A DNA stretch of 64,000 nucleotides from Lentzea atacamensis (GTDB taxonomy: Bacteria; Actinomycetota; Actinomycetes; Mycobacteriales; Pseudonocardiaceae), in NCBI RefSeq assembly GCF_003269295.1, contig NZ_QLTT01000001.1:701635-765634 (forward strand). The letters run 5' to 3'. Shown here piece after piece: positions 34,637-43,179 of the stretch. A model generated the notes under the pieces. The model searched no databases. It saw nothing but the letters and a program-made list of their open reading frames with translations, and was not told where the DNA came from. The first letter of the stretch is position 1, and every line of letters starts with the position of its first letter. Position numbers and translations under genes: made by a program.

Positions 34637-36094
34637 TTGGGTGCCGGCACGTACGGAGACGCCGCCTACCGCTTCCTCGTTCCCGACGCGCCGCACCACA
34701 AGCGCACCGACCGGGACCTGTTCCCCGCCTTCGACTCCACGCGTGCCGCCACGCTGAACGTGTTCCGCGCCAGGCCGGGCGTCCAGCGCCCGAGCCTGGT
34801 GTCGTCGTGGTCGGGGTCGATCGACAGGCTGCTGCTCTCGTTCCCCTCCTACGGGGTCCACGCCGCCGAACTGGCGGCGGGCTATCGCTCGGTGATCGAC
34901 GCGATGCGCGTGGGGACCCGGTTCGTCGTGGTCCACCACGAGAGCGACAGGCAGACCGTCGAGGAGTGGTTCAGCGGGCATCCCGCCGGGAACGTGTCGT
35001 ACGTGCCGATGCCCGACTACGTCGACTTCACCGACTGGGCGGAGGACGGCTACCTCGCCCTCGTCGACACCGCCGACGCCGAGGACGCCGAGGACGCCGA
35101 GGACGCCGACGAGGGCAGGACCTATCTGCTGGAGCCGTGGTCGTTCCCACGCTCTGGCGACTCGCTGATCGCGGACAACGTCGAGGAGCACACCTCGGTG
35201 CGGGCGAGCCAGGCCCCGCTGGTGTTCCAGGGCGGGAACTGCCTCATCGGCGATGACTTCTGGCTGCTGGGCACCGACTACTTCCTCGACACGCTGGAGC
35301 TGATCCGCAGCGGCGAGCTGCCCGTCAGCGTGCCGGAGGGCCGCACGGAGGTCGAGTTCGTGCGCGAGCTGTTCAGCCGCCACGTCGACAGCGCGCGTGA
35401 ACTCCAGCTCGTGGGCACGAAACGCCCGCTGGGCCTCAAGAAGTACTACGCGACCGCGGACGCCGGGGAGTTCTTCCTCGACCTGCCCGGTGGCGGCACC
35501 GGCGACCTCCAGCCGATCTTCCACATCGACATGTTCGTGACGCTGGCCGGTCCGGCGGACGACGGCCGGTTCCGCGTGCTCGTGGGCAGCCCGCGGCTCG
35601 CCGACGAGGTGCTCGGCACGAAGTCGCCGTACGCCCTGCAGAACGCCTACGACGAGATCGCGGCCGAGTTCGACCGGCGCGGCTTCGCCGTTCAGCGCAA
35701 CCCGCTCGTCCACCGGCCGCAGATCACCCAGCAGCTCACGTTCGCGGCGCTGCGGGACTTCGCGGGCACCGCGGACGGCGCCGAGCTGCGCGAGGTCGTG
35801 GCCGAGTTCACGGCGGCGGGCGCACAGCCGGGGTCCACGATCCAGGTGCGGTCGTGGCACCACATCACCTGGAACAACTGCTTGGTGGAGAACAGTTCCA
35901 GCGTGGGCAGGACCGTCTACCTGCCCACGTTCGGGCACGGCGGGCAGGCCGACCTGGCCGTGATCGATGACGAGATGGACCGGCTGTGGACGGGCCTGGG
36001 CTTCAAGGTGGTCCGGCTCGCCGACTTCAACGCGTTCGCCAGCCGTCTGGGTGTCGTGCACTGCATCAAGAAGTACCTCGGACGGGGTGCGTGA
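34637..36094 (+). CDS. Pentein-fold guanidino hydrolase-like protein
   Basis: 485-residue protein resembling agmatine deiminase/amidinotransferase (pentein) enzymes. Landmarks: FQGGNCLIGDDFWLLG (like the family EGGD/N segment), FHIDMFVTLAG with catalytic-type His and Asp, WNNCLVE, and GVVHCIKKYLGRG near the C-terminus with the presumed nucleophile Cys. It is longer than agmatine deiminases (about 350) and has an insert of Asp-Ala-Glu repeats near residue 150. The TTG at 34637 is chosen for the GGAGG six bases upstream. The GTG of the VOC gene overlaps its stop. The substrate is unknown; the fold assignment is fairly sure, activity is not. Confidence 0.7.
   Translation: MGAGTYGDAAYRFLVPDAPHHKRTDRDLFPAFDSTRAATLNVFRARPGVQRPSLVSSWSGSIDRLLLSFPSYGVHAAELAAGYRSVIDAMRVGTRFVVVHHESDRQTVEEWFSGHPAGNVSYVPMPDYVDFTDWAEDGYLALVDTADAEDAEDAEDADEGRTYLLEPWSFPRSGDSLIADNVEEHTSVRASQAPLVFQGGNCLIGDDFWLLGTDYFLDTLELIRSGELPVSVPEGRTEVEFVRELFSRHVDSARELQLVGTKRPLGLKKYYATADAGEFFLDLPGGGTGDLQPIFHIDMFVTLAGPADDGRFRVLVGSPRLADEVLGTKSPYALQNAYDEIAAEFDRRGFAVQRNPLVHRPQITQQLTFAALRDFAGTADGAELREVVAEFTAAGAQPGSTIQVRSWHHITWNNCLVENSSSVGRTVYLPTFGHGGQADLAVIDDEMDRLWTGLGFKVVRLADFNAFASRLGVVHCIKKYLGRGA
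35075..35110 (+). repeat. Four tandem 9-bp units inside the pentein-like gene
   Basis: GACGCCGAG three times and GACGCCGAC once, in frame, encoding an acidic Asp-Ala-Glu stretch. Units of nine bases can expand or shrink without frameshift, so length may vary between strains. Confidence 0.8.
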
Positions 36095-36711
36095 GCGTGC
36101 GGATCGACCATCTCATCTACGCCGCGCCGGACCTGGACGCCGCGGTGGACGCGGTAGAGGAACGGTTCGGCGTGCGGGCCGCGGGTGGTGGCCGGCACGT
36201 CGGCCTGGGGACGCACAACAGGTTGCTCGCGCTCGGCCCCCACACGTACCTGGAGATCATCGCCCCGGATCCGCGGCAGCCGGAGCCGGCTGCGCACCGG
36301 CCGTTCGGCGTGGACGGCGTGACGGAGCCGGGCCTGGTCGGCTGGGCCGTGGCGTGCGACGACATCGACCGGGCGCGGGACGAGGCCGTCGCCGCGGGCT
36401 TCGACCCCGGTGAGGTGATCGACGGGCAGCGACGGACGGCCTCGGGCGACGTCGTGCGGTGGCGGCTCACGAGCAACGCTCTCGCCGGTGGCGTGGTGCC
36501 GTTCCTGATCAGCTGGGGCGGCACACCCTCTCCGGCGATCTCCGCGCCCGCCGGCCTCGTCCTGGAGTCGCTGCACGTCGAGCACCCCGATCCCGCCCTG
36601 ATCACGCCACGTCTGCGCGCCGTCGGAGCGGACGCCGAGGTGCGGCTCGCCGCGGCGCCCGGTCTCGTGGCCCAGCTCGCCGGACCGACCGGACGCCACC
36701 TCCTGAGATAA
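36091..36711 (+). CDS. VOC/glyoxalase-like domain protein
   Basis: 206-residue protein beginning VRIDHLIYAAPDLDAAVDAV, the first beta-alpha unit of the vicinal-oxygen-chelate (glyoxalase) fold; HVGLGTHNRLLALG and TYLEIIAPDP complete the first module with a His and Glu typical of the metal site. The second half (AVACDDIDRARDEAVAAGF) is the repeat. Known relatives are lyases, dioxygenases or binding proteins; no substrate is evident. The GTG overlaps the stop of the pentein-like gene, so both are probably one operon and may act on one compound. Confidence 0.8.
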   Translation: MSVRIDHLIYAAPDLDAAVDAVEERFGVRAAGGGRHVGLGTHNRLLALGPHTYLEIIAPDPRQPEPAAHRPFGVDGVTEPGLVGWAVACDDIDRARDEAVAAGFDPGEVIDGQRRTASGDVVRWRLTSNALAGGVVPFLISWGGTPSPAISAPAGLVLESLHVEHPDPALITPRLRAVGADAEVRLAAAPGLVAQLAGPTGRHLLR

Positions 36712-36735
36712 GTAACACTTGACTACTTAGTAACA
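36710..36735 (+). promoter_or_regulatory. Promoter/operator of the TetR gene
   Basis: AAGTA (36710-36714) and TACTT (36724-36728) form an inverted repeat around ACACTTGAC, which contains a -35 TTGACT (36719-36724). GTAACA occurs at 36712 and 36730. A 17-bp spacer would place a poor -10 (CACGAT) at 36742, downstream of the possible GTG start at 36737, favouring the ATG at 36755. Confidence 0.45.
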
Positions 36736-36754
36736 GGTGTGCACGATCTCCGGC

Positions 36755-37333
36755 ATGGATCTGCACGAGGACGAGCCCGCACGCGACCCGCGGGTGCGCC
36801 GCACCCGCGCCGCCGTGCTGAAGGCGGCGTTCGACCTCCTCACCGAGCGCGGCACGACGGCGGTCACGGTGTCCGAGATCGCCGAGGCCGCGGACGTCAG
36901 CCGCCGCGTTGTCTACCAGCACTTCGGTGACCTCGACACGGTGCTGCTGGAGACAGGGCTCGACCTCGCCCGGCGTGAGCTGCTCCCCCGCCTCACCGAC
37001 TTCCGGGAGGTCGTGGACGGGCGGGCGGAAACCGTCGTCATGGCCCAGCACTTCGCCGACCACAAGGTGTTCTACCGCGCGCTGCTGACCGGCTCCTGCG
37101 CCTACGCGCTCGACCGAGGGCTGATCAGCCTCCTCCTGCCGGTCAACCGGCAGGGCATCGAGCGCCTGTACGGCGACCGGCTCAGCGCGCGGGCCGTCGA
37201 CGACCTCGCCGCCTTCATCACCGGCGGCGCGGGGTCGTTCGTCACCGCCTGGGTGATCGAGGGCGCGCACGATCCGGAGGCGTTCACCGACCGGTTGATC
37301 GCCGTGATCTCCGCACTGATGGAGGTTCGATGA
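36755..37333 (+). CDS. TetR-family transcriptional regulator
   Basis: 192-residue regulator. The N-terminal helix-turn-helix TTAVTVSEIAEAADVSRRVV followed by YQHFGD is typical of TetR; the C-terminal ligand domain is not diagnostic. I prefer ATG 36755 to GTG 36737, because the likely promoter lies across the latter. Its stop overlaps the start of a CocE-type hydrolase (ATGA), so it is in one operon with it and probably senses a substrate or product of that enzyme while binding the repeat at 36710-36735. Confidence 0.88.
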   Translation: MDLHEDEPARDPRVRRTRAAVLKAAFDLLTERGTTAVTVSEIAEAADVSRRVVYQHFGDLDTVLLETGLDLARRELLPRLTDFREVVDGRAETVVMAQHFADHKVFYRALLTGSCAYALDRGLISLLLPVNRQGIERLYGDRLSARAVDDLAAFITGGAGSFVTAWVIEGAHDPEAFTDRLIAVISALMEVR

Positions 37334-38919
37334 TCAGCCATCTCGTCCAGCGCATGATGAAGCTCTCGCCGCCGCCGACCCGCGACGTCGTGGTGCAGAA
37401 GGACTTGCGGGTACCGATGCCCGACGGCGTCGAGCTGCTGGCGGACCGGTGGACGCCGCGCTCCGGCGGCGACGGGCGGCCGACCGCGTTGATCCGCTCC
37501 CCGTACGGCCGGCGCATGTTCGGCCAGCTCCTGGCGCGGCCGCTCGCCGAACGCGGGTACCAGGTGGTGATCCAGAGCGTGCGAGGCGGCTTCGGTTCCG
37601 GCGGCACGTTCGATCCCATGACCCAGGAACGGGCAGACGGGCTCGCGACCCTCGACTGGCTGGTGTCGCAGCCGTGGAGCGATGCGATCGTGCTGTACGG
37701 GGTGAGCTACCTCGGGCACGTGCAGTGGACGGTCGCCGACCAGCTGCCGCCACAGGTCAAGGCGATGATCCCGGTCGTGACCGAGTCGGCGCTCACGCTC
37801 GAGTTCCTGCGCTCCGACGGCATGTCGCTGGAGACGCCGTTCGGGTGGGGCGTGCTGGTCGGCACCCAGGAACTCCCGCTGGCGATGCTGCGCAAGCCGT
37901 TCCAGGACAAGAAGACCGCGCGAGCGCTGCGGACGCTGCCGCTGGCCGAGGCCGACATCGCCGCGCTGGGTTCGCGCTCCGCCTACATCCAGGACGTTCT
38001 CACCCACGACGCGGATTCGCCGCGGTGGGAGGGGGTCGACCACAGCCACCGGGTCGCGAACGTCACCGTGCCGGTCAGCTCGATCGGTGGCTGGTACGAC
38101 ATCTTCCTGCCCGGCCAGCTGCGCGACTTCCAGGTGCTGCAGGACAACGGCCGTGCCGCCCGGCTCACCGTCGGGCCGTGGACGCACGCGGAGTTCACCT
38201 CCACGCCGATCGACGAGGCCGTGGAGTTCGGTCTCGCCCACGCGCGCGGCGAGCAGCCGCCGGACCGCGCACCGGTGCGGCTGTACGTGATGGGTGAGGA
38301 AGCCTGGCGCTCGTTCGACTCGTGGCCACCCGCCGGGTACTCACCGACGCGGTTCCACCTCGGCTCCGGCGGTTCGCTGACCACGGAGGCACCGGCCGAG
38401 TCCGCTGTGGACTCCTACCGCTACGACCCGGCGGATCCCACGCCGGCGGTGGGCGGTGTGCGTTTGGTGCAGGACTGCGGGCGCGTCGACAACACCGCGC
38501 TGGAGGCCAGGCCGGACGTCCTCACCTACACGACGCCCGTGCTGGAGTCCGACGTCGAGGTGATCGGCGACGTGAGCGCCGAGATCTGGTTCTCCTCGAG
38601 CCTTTCCCACGCCGACGTGTTCGTGCGGCTCTGCGACGTCGACCCCGGGGGCCGGTCGTGGAACGTGTGCGACGGCCTGGTGAGTCTGTCCGACGCCACC
38701 GAAAAGCAGAGCGCCGTCGTCCGGTTGTGGCCGACGGCGCACCGCTTCCAGCGTGGGCACCGGATCCGCGTGCAGGTCTCCAGCGGCGCTTTCCCGCGCT
38801 ACGCCCGCAATCCCGGTACCGGTGAACCACGCGCGACCGCCACGAAGCTGCTCGCGGCCGACCAGATGGTCCACTTCGGACCCGATCAGCCGTCCGCGAT
38901 CACGCTTCCCGTGCGCTGA
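37330..38919 (+). CDS. CocE/NonD-family alpha/beta hydrolase
   Basis: 529-residue serine hydrolase of the CocE (cocaine esterase)/X-Pro dipeptidyl peptidase S15 type. Alpha/beta domain about 20-330: oxyanion segment IRSPYGRRMFG, nucleophile elbow VLYGVSYLGHVQW, acid in IGGWYDIFLPGQ and His in GPWTHAEF. The C-terminal jelly-roll (X-Pro C-domain) runs from about 345 (YTTPVLESDVEVIGDVSAEI). Known members hydrolyse esters, amides or beta-lactam precursors. No signal peptide. GGAGG stands five bases before the ATG. It is translationally coupled to the TetR gene. Confidence 0.88.
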   Translation: MISHLVQRMMKLSPPPTRDVVVQKDLRVPMPDGVELLADRWTPRSGGDGRPTALIRSPYGRRMFGQLLARPLAERGYQVVIQSVRGGFGSGGTFDPMTQERADGLATLDWLVSQPWSDAIVLYGVSYLGHVQWTVADQLPPQVKAMIPVVTESALTLEFLRSDGMSLETPFGWGVLVGTQELPLAMLRKPFQDKKTARALRTLPLAEADIAALGSRSAYIQDVLTHDADSPRWEGVDHSHRVANVTVPVSSIGGWYDIFLPGQLRDFQVLQDNGRAARLTVGPWTHAEFTSTPIDEAVEFGLAHARGEQPPDRAPVRLYVMGEEAWRSFDSWPPAGYSPTRFHLGSGGSLTTEAPAESAVDSYRYDPADPTPAVGGVRLVQDCGRVDNTALEARPDVLTYTTPVLESDVEVIGDVSAEIWFSSSLSHADVFVRLCDVDPGGRSWNVCDGLVSLSDATEKQSAVVRLWPTAHRFQRGHRIRVQVSSGAFPRYARNPGTGEPRATATKLLAADQMVHFGPDQPSAITLPVR

Positions 38920-38922
38920 ACG

Positions 38923-39126
38923 TCACAGCACGCGGACGGAGACCGCCTGCGGGCCCTTGGGCCCCTGGGTGATCTCGAACTCGACGGCCTGGTTGTCCGG
39001 GATGCCGTGGAAGTTGTAGCCGGCGACCTCGGACTGGTGCACGAAGAGGTCGGCGCCGCCGCCTTCGGGTGCGATGAAGCCGAAGCCCTTGCTGCCGCTG
39101 AACCACTTGATGGTGCCCTGAGTCAT
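38923..39126 (-). CDS. Cold-shock-domain protein
   Basis: 67-residue single cold-shock domain that binds single-stranded RNA/DNA. RNP1 is KGFGFIAPE and RNP2 is [19 protein letters not shown] is slightly unusual (most have FNxxKGF or FNSEKGF), and the loop [14 protein letters not shown] is more divergent than in the main CspA paralogues. ATG 39126 overlaps the stop of the small gene upstream by four bases. It is convergent with the CocE gene, four bases apart at the stops. Confidence 0.93.
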   Translation of the reverse strand: MTQGTIKWFSGSKGFGFIAPEGGGADLFVHQSEVAGYNFHGIPDNQAVEFEITQGPKGPQAVSVRVL

Positions 39127-39371
39127 TCGCGTGCTCCTTCGGTGGACCGGAACACACTGAGCGCATCCGGAGTGAGAGAGTTCGTGCGCGGGTTCGTGAG
39201 CCCGAGCATCAGGAGGAGTTCCCGGCAGTCGCCCGCGTCGTGGGAGTGTTCTGCCACTCTGCGGGCTGCCGCGCGCTGCTGAACGGCTTCTGCCTGCTCG
39301 GCGGCGACCCTCGCCTCAGCGAAGGCGACCGCGGCACCGCGTGCGTGGCCAGACGATCTCGTTGACATCAT
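39123..39371 (-). CDS. Small protein coupled to the cold-shock gene
   Basis: 82-residue open frame whose TGA overlaps the ATG of the cold-shock gene (ATGA), the usual mark of a coupled pair. It is Ala/Arg/Glu-rich and helical ([18 protein letters not shown]), with [17 protein letters not shown] near the C-terminus. No domain is recognised. ATG 39371 or the next codon 39368 could start it. The overlap and a clean reading frame support it; codon bias alone cannot, given the GC content. Confidence 0.6.
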   Translation of the reverse strand: MMSTRSSGHARGAAVAFAEARVAAEQAEAVQQRAAARRVAEHSHDAGDCRELLLMLGLTNPRTNSLTPDALSVFRSTEGARE

Positions 39372-39606
39372 CCGGGCATCAGCCGCACAGATGAACGCCG
39401 AAATCCGTCGGCGGGGAAGAACTGGGGAGGAACGAGGTAGAGCTGATGATCCGGCGGCAAGCCGGTGCTCCTGTCCCCGGCCGGATGTCCACCGGGCCGG
39501 ACTGGATCGGGGAGCCGCGACGGCGGGCTGCCGACAACTCCGAACCCCGACCGGCCCGACTGTACAGCAGAAGCGCGGCCGGTGCGCCGCGCAGTACTGT
39601 CTGTGC

Positions 39607-39837
39607 ATGTCGGAAGAACAGGGCGGCCCCGCGATAGGCCCCACGCTGTCGGAGTGGCGCAAGGCGCGCGCGGAGACCGAACGGCACCTCGCCGCGGGCG
39701 CCACACCACCCGTCGACGCCGTCTGGGTGCAGCGGCTCGCGGATCTGCTGGCCACCGAGCGGTCCTGGCAGGACCAGTACACCGAGCTGCTCGCCCTGGG
39801 CAGCAGCGGAGGCCAGTTCCCGTCGTCCAACCGGTGA
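39607..39837 (+). CDS. Small hypothetical protein
   Basis: 76-residue soluble protein, predicted helical, with WRKARAETERHLAAG and AVWVQRLADLLATERSWQDQY, resembling short actinomycete proteins of unknown function. A -10-like TACTGT lies at 39595-39600, so translation at ATG 39607 may be leaderless. In-frame sequence upstream of 39607 is poor coding sequence. It converges on the kinase gene, five bases between stops. Confidence 0.55.
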   Translation: MSEEQGGPAIGPTLSEWRKARAETERHLAAGATPPVDAVWVQRLADLLATERSWQDQYTELLALGSSGGQFPSSNR

Positions 39838-39841
39838 CGCC

Positions 39842-40945
39842 TCAGGGCCGTCCCTTGCCCTTGCCGTTCCCGGTGCCCTTGCCGGACTTGCCCTTCCCGC
39901 TGCTGACGTTCCCCTTGTCGCCCTGAACCGGTGGTGGTGGCACGACGGCCGGCTGCTCCACGGCCGGCTGCTCCACGACCGGCGCGGGAGCCGGCTGCGT
40001 CGCCGCGGGCGGGGTGGTGACCGGCGGTGCCGACTCCGCCGGCGCGCTGCGGTGCTGCACGACGAGCCCGGTGCCGACAGCGGCGGCCAGCACCACGACG
40101 GACGCGGCGGCGAGCAGTCCGCGTGAACGCCGGGGAATCGGCGCGACGAGAGTCGGTGGGCCCGAACCGCGCAGTGTGTCGGCGCACTCGCGCGCGGTAG
40201 GACGGCGCCCCGCGGACAAGGACGTCATCAAAGCCAGCAGCCGCGCGAGGTCGAAAGGCAGATCGTCCGGGACGACCGGCGGCCGGTGCAGGCGGGCGAC
40301 AGCGGCCTCGATCTCGGCGCCCTCGTACTCCCGGTGCCCGGTCAGGCACTCCAGCAGCACCAGCCCCAGCGCGTACACGTCCACCGCCGAGGTGATCTTC
40401 CCGCCGCGCACCTGTTCCGGCGCCAGATAGGCCGCCGTGCCGACGACCTGGTCCGCCCGCGTCATCCTGGCGCCGTCCGCCAGGCGCGCGAGACCGAAGT
40501 CGGCCAGGCGCGGCACGTCGTCATCACCGAGCAGGATGTTGGACGGCTTGACGTCGCGGTGGATGTACCCGTGATCGTGCACGTGAGCCAGGGCGTCGGC
40601 CAATGCCGCCCCGAGCCGGCGCACCTCGCCGACGTCCACCGGCCCCTGCGCGACGCGATCCCGCAAGGTGCGGCCGTCGACCAGTTCCAGCACCATGAAC
40701 GGCGTTTCACCGGACGTGCCCGCGTCGTACACGCTCACGAGTCCCGGATGCGACAACATGGCGAGCGTGCGGATCTCGTTGTCGAACCGCCGCACGTCGG
40801 TCGCGTCCCGGCCCCGCCGGAACAGCTTGACCGCGACGTCCCGCGCCAGCACGACATCCCTGGCGCGGCGCACCTCCGCCATACCGCCCGTGCCCAGCAC
40901 CTCGCCCAACCGGTAGCGGTCCGCGAGGAGACGCGTGTCCGACAT
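39842..40945 (-). CDS. Membrane Ser/Thr protein kinase, PknB type
   Basis: 367-residue receptor-like kinase. The kinase domain (about 10-260) has the glycine loop LGTGGMAEV, the Lys in DVAVKLF, the catalytic loop YIHRDVKPSN, LADFGLARL and VGTAAYLAPEQV, so it should be active. One transmembrane helix (about 288-308) separates it from a short extracellular tail rich in Pro and then in Gly/Lys (about the last 25 residues). There are no PASTA repeats, unlike the cell-wall PknB. ATG 40945. It is a stand-alone gene; its targets are unknown. Confidence 0.92.
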   Translation of the reverse strand: MSDTRLLADRYRLGEVLGTGGMAEVRRARDVVLARDVAVKLFRRGRDATDVRRFDNEIRTLAMLSHPGLVSVYDAGTSGETPFMVLELVDGRTLRDRVAQGPVDVGEVRRLGAALADALAHVHDHGYIHRDVKPSNILLGDDDVPRLADFGLARLADGARMTRADQVVGTAAYLAPEQVRGGKITSAVDVYALGLVLLECLTGHREYEGAEIEAAVARLHRPPVVPDDLPFDLARLLALMTSLSAGRRPTARECADTLRGSGPPTLVAPIPRRSRGLLAAASVVVLAAAVGTGLVVQHRSAPAESAPPVTTPPAATQPAPAPVVEQPAVEQPAVVPPPPVQGDKGNVSSGKGKSGKGTGNGKGKGRP

Positions 40946-41013
40946 ACCAGAAGGTTCCCCCCGTACGGGTGATCTAACCCTGGGGCGGGGACTGCTCCAT
41001 CCGGTGCACGGCC

Positions 41014-41601
41014 TCAGTCGGCGATCGCGAACGCGGCCTCCAGCGGCGGCAGCGCGGCACGGGCGTCGGCGCCCGCGAACCACATTCCCACCACGAACGC
41101 CGACATCGCCTCCAGGTACCGGGCCCTGTTCAGCCCACCCGCGCGGACGGGCTCGGCCTTCAGGTCACGGACCAGTTCCTCGACCCGCGCCAGCGCATCC
41201 GCGTCATCACCGCACAACGGCACTGCCAGCCGGTGCCCGTCGAAGACCCGCTCGTCCGCCGCCCACACCTCGGCCGCACACAGGTTGAACGCCTTCACCA
41301 CCCGCGCTCCCGGCGCCAGTGCCGCCACCCGTTCGGCGACCGCGTCCTCGCCCAGCACCATCGTGCCGTCGTCCGGCTCGAAGGCGTTGGTGCAGTCGAT
41401 CAGCGTCTGGCCGTCGAAGCTCCCTTCTCCCAACACTTCCGTCAGTGCCGGCACAGGCACGGCGAGCAACGTGACGTCGCCGAACTCCGCGGCGGCGCGG
41501 ACATCCCCGCGCCGGCCGTACCGGATGTCGTGGCCTGCCGCGGCCCAGCCGTTGCCCAGTGCCCGTGCCATCTGTCCCGCACCGATGATTCCGATTCGCA
41601 T
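41014..41601 (-). CDS. F420-dependent NADP reductase-like protein
   Basis: 195-residue Rossmann protein of the NADPH:F420 oxidoreductase-like family. The nucleotide loop is RIGIIGAGQMARALGNGW; VTLLAVPVPA, LIDCTNAF and VVKAFNL follow the family pattern. It is a short single domain with no second catalytic domain. ATG 41601. Divergent from an HxlR regulator over 66 bases, the common layout for quinone- or redox-responsive reductases. F420 use is inferred from family. Confidence 0.8.
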   Translation of the reverse strand: MRIGIIGAGQMARALGNGWAAAGHDIRYGRRGDVRAAAEFGDVTLLAVPVPALTEVLGEGSFDGQTLIDCTNAFEPDDGTMVLGEDAVAERVAALAPGARVVKAFNLCAAEVWAADERVFDGHRLAVPLCGDDADALARVEELVRDLKAEPVRAGGLNRARYLEAMSAFVVGMWFAGADARAALPPLEAAFAIAD

Positions 41602-41667
41602 GCCGCAGACGGTAGGAATCCCGAAAGGCACCTGCGGGTGCGCAACGGCGCTGGCAGGCTGAACGCC

Positions 41668-42048
41668 GTGACGATCGAACAAACCGACCTCGGGCCGTAC
41701 GGCGACTTCGAGGCCGACTGCCCGGCCAGGATCGCGGTCGACCTCTTCGGCAACTCCTGGCTGACGGTGATCGTCTACACGTTGCGCGACGGCCCGATGC
41801 GCCCCGGTGAACTGCGCGCGACCATCGGTCACATCAGCCAGAAGATGCTCACGCAGACGTTGCGCCGCATGGAGAACATGGCGCTCGTGGAGCGCCGCCG
41901 TTACGCCGAGGCCCCGCCGCGGGTCGAGTACGAGCTGACCGAGGCGGGACGGGACCTGCTGGTGCCGATCTTCGCGCTCGGCGAGTGGGCCGACCGGCAC
42001 GGTGACACCGTCCGCACCGCGATGCTGGGGTCGCCCGACGACTGGTGA
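41668..42048 (+). CDS. HxlR-family transcriptional regulator
   Basis: 126-residue winged-helix regulator. DCPARIAVDLFGNSWLTVIV is the HxlR start with a Cys at the position that senses oxidants or electrophiles in YodB-like members; RPGELRATIGHISQKMLTQT is the recognition helix. GTG 41668. It probably represses the divergent reductase gene, responding to redox stress (inference). Confidence 0.87.
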   Translation: MTIEQTDLGPYGDFEADCPARIAVDLFGNSWLTVIVYTLRDGPMRPGELRATIGHISQKMLTQTLRRMENMALVERRRYAEAPPRVEYELTEAGRDLLVPIFALGEWADRHGDTVRTAMLGSPDDW

Positions 42049-42052
42049 GCCG

Positions 42053-42658
42053 CTATCCGCACTGGCGCCGACAGCGCTCGACCAGTTCCACGAACGAGCC
42101 CGGCGAACGGTCCAGCCACGCCGGGCTGATGCCGACGTCGAACCCGTACGTCTCCCGGTTCCACCGCAGCTCGTCCGCCTGCCCCTGCACGGCGGCGTAC
42201 CGGCGCATGCTCGGAATCATGCGGAAGAAATGCGCGAACGGCTTGAGGAACCGGATCGTGCGTTTGGCCTCCCGCGTGCCGTCCGCGGTCTGCGATGCCA
42301 GGTACCGGTCGTAGCTGTGCAGCCGCAGCGCGACCATCGTGGTCGGATGCTTCACCACCCCGACGGATTCCACGTCGGCCCACGGGATCGTCCCGCCGAT
42401 GTCGATGCCTTCCGGGGTGAGGGTCAGCCGGCGCGTCCTCGCGTTGACGATCACGAGAACGAGCAAGCCACCGAAGAACGCGACCGACAGCGCTCCGGCG
42501 ACGAACGCCCCGGCATCGCCGGACGACATCAACCACACGCCGGCCACGACGAACACCACGGCGCCGAGCAGGTACAGCGCGAGCTTCCACGGCCTGGGCC
42601 GCACCACGAGTCGATCTGCACACGTCGTCACCAAACCCGGATACCCGCGCGTGTTCAC
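42053..42658 (-). CDS. Small membrane protein with PH-like domain
   Basis: 201-residue protein. Two membrane helices (about 27-46 and 52-70) are followed by a cytoplasmic beta-rich region (RRLTLTPEGIDIGGTIPWAD), typical of STM3941/bacterial PH-domain proteins. Function is unknown. The GTG at 42658 has only a weak ribosome site; a GTG ten codons in is an alternative. It is convergent with HxlR, four bases between stops. Confidence 0.65.
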   Translation of the reverse strand: MNTRGYPGLVTTCADRLVVRPRPWKLALYLLGAVVFVVAGVWLMSSGDAGAFVAGALSVAFFGGLLVLVIVNARTRRLTLTPEGIDIGGTIPWADVESVGVVKHPTTMVALRLHSYDRYLASQTADGTREAKRTIRFLKPFAHFFRMIPSMRRYAAVQGQADELRWNRETYGFDVGISPAWLDRSPGSFVELVERCRRQCG

Positions 42659-42770
42659 CTTTTAACAAATGGACCCGCACATTTGGCCCCTCGCCCGTTT
42701 GATCACGCCGTGACTAATGTCGGCTTGCGCCTTACAAGACGCAACCGCCAACAACAACGAGGTGAAAAAC

Positions 42771-43178
42771 GTGCGCGCTATTTCGACGTTCGTGCTGACC
42801 GCCGCCGCAATTGTGGCCACGGCGTTGCCGGCCGCGGCACAGGTCGAGGCCGCTGTCGCCATTCAGTCGCAGGGCCGGCTGGAGGCGCGTGGCGCGGCTG
42901 TGACCGTGCCGACGCGGGTGATGTGCCAGAGCGGCGCCACCGGGTCGTTGTGGGTGCAGGTCACGCAGAACGTCCGCGGTGAGCTCGCCATCGGTGAGAA
43001 ATACACGCCGAGCGTTCCGTGCACCGGTCAGTACCACAAGGTCGACGTGACCGTGGTGTCCCGCACGAAGGCGTTCCAGCGGGGCGTCGCATTCACGTCG
43101 GCGTCGCTGAACGTGTATCTCCCGCCGGACAAGTCGACCGTTGTCGAGGACGACCGGGAAATGCTGCTCGTCCGGTAG
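42771..43178 (+). CDS. Small secreted protein of unknown function
   Basis: 135 residues with a Sec signal peptide (1-25, LPAAAQ) and a mature beta-rich domain containing two cysteines (VMCQSG and SVPCTG) that could form a disulfide. No family recognised; it resembles short secreted actinomycete proteins annotated DUF or hypothetical. GTG 42771 has a perfect GAGGTG ribosome site; the in-frame GTG at 42762 overlaps that site and is unlikely. The stop lies one base from the stop of the convergent LacI gene. Confidence 0.65.
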   Translation: MRAISTFVLTAAAIVATALPAAAQVEAAVAIQSQGRLEARGAAVTVPTRVMCQSGATGSLWVQVTQNVRGELAIGEKYTPSVPCTGQYHKVDVTVVSRTKAFQRGVAFTSASLNVYLPPDKSTVVEDDREMLLVR

Positions 43179-43179
43179 T

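Noticed and set aside
39123..40349. Long minus-strand protein reading through 39123-40349
   Set aside because: Beyond 39371 the sequence is low-complexity Arg/Gly/Ala and antisense to the small gene at 39607 and part of the kinase region; only the last 82 codons are supported by the overlap with the cold-shock gene.
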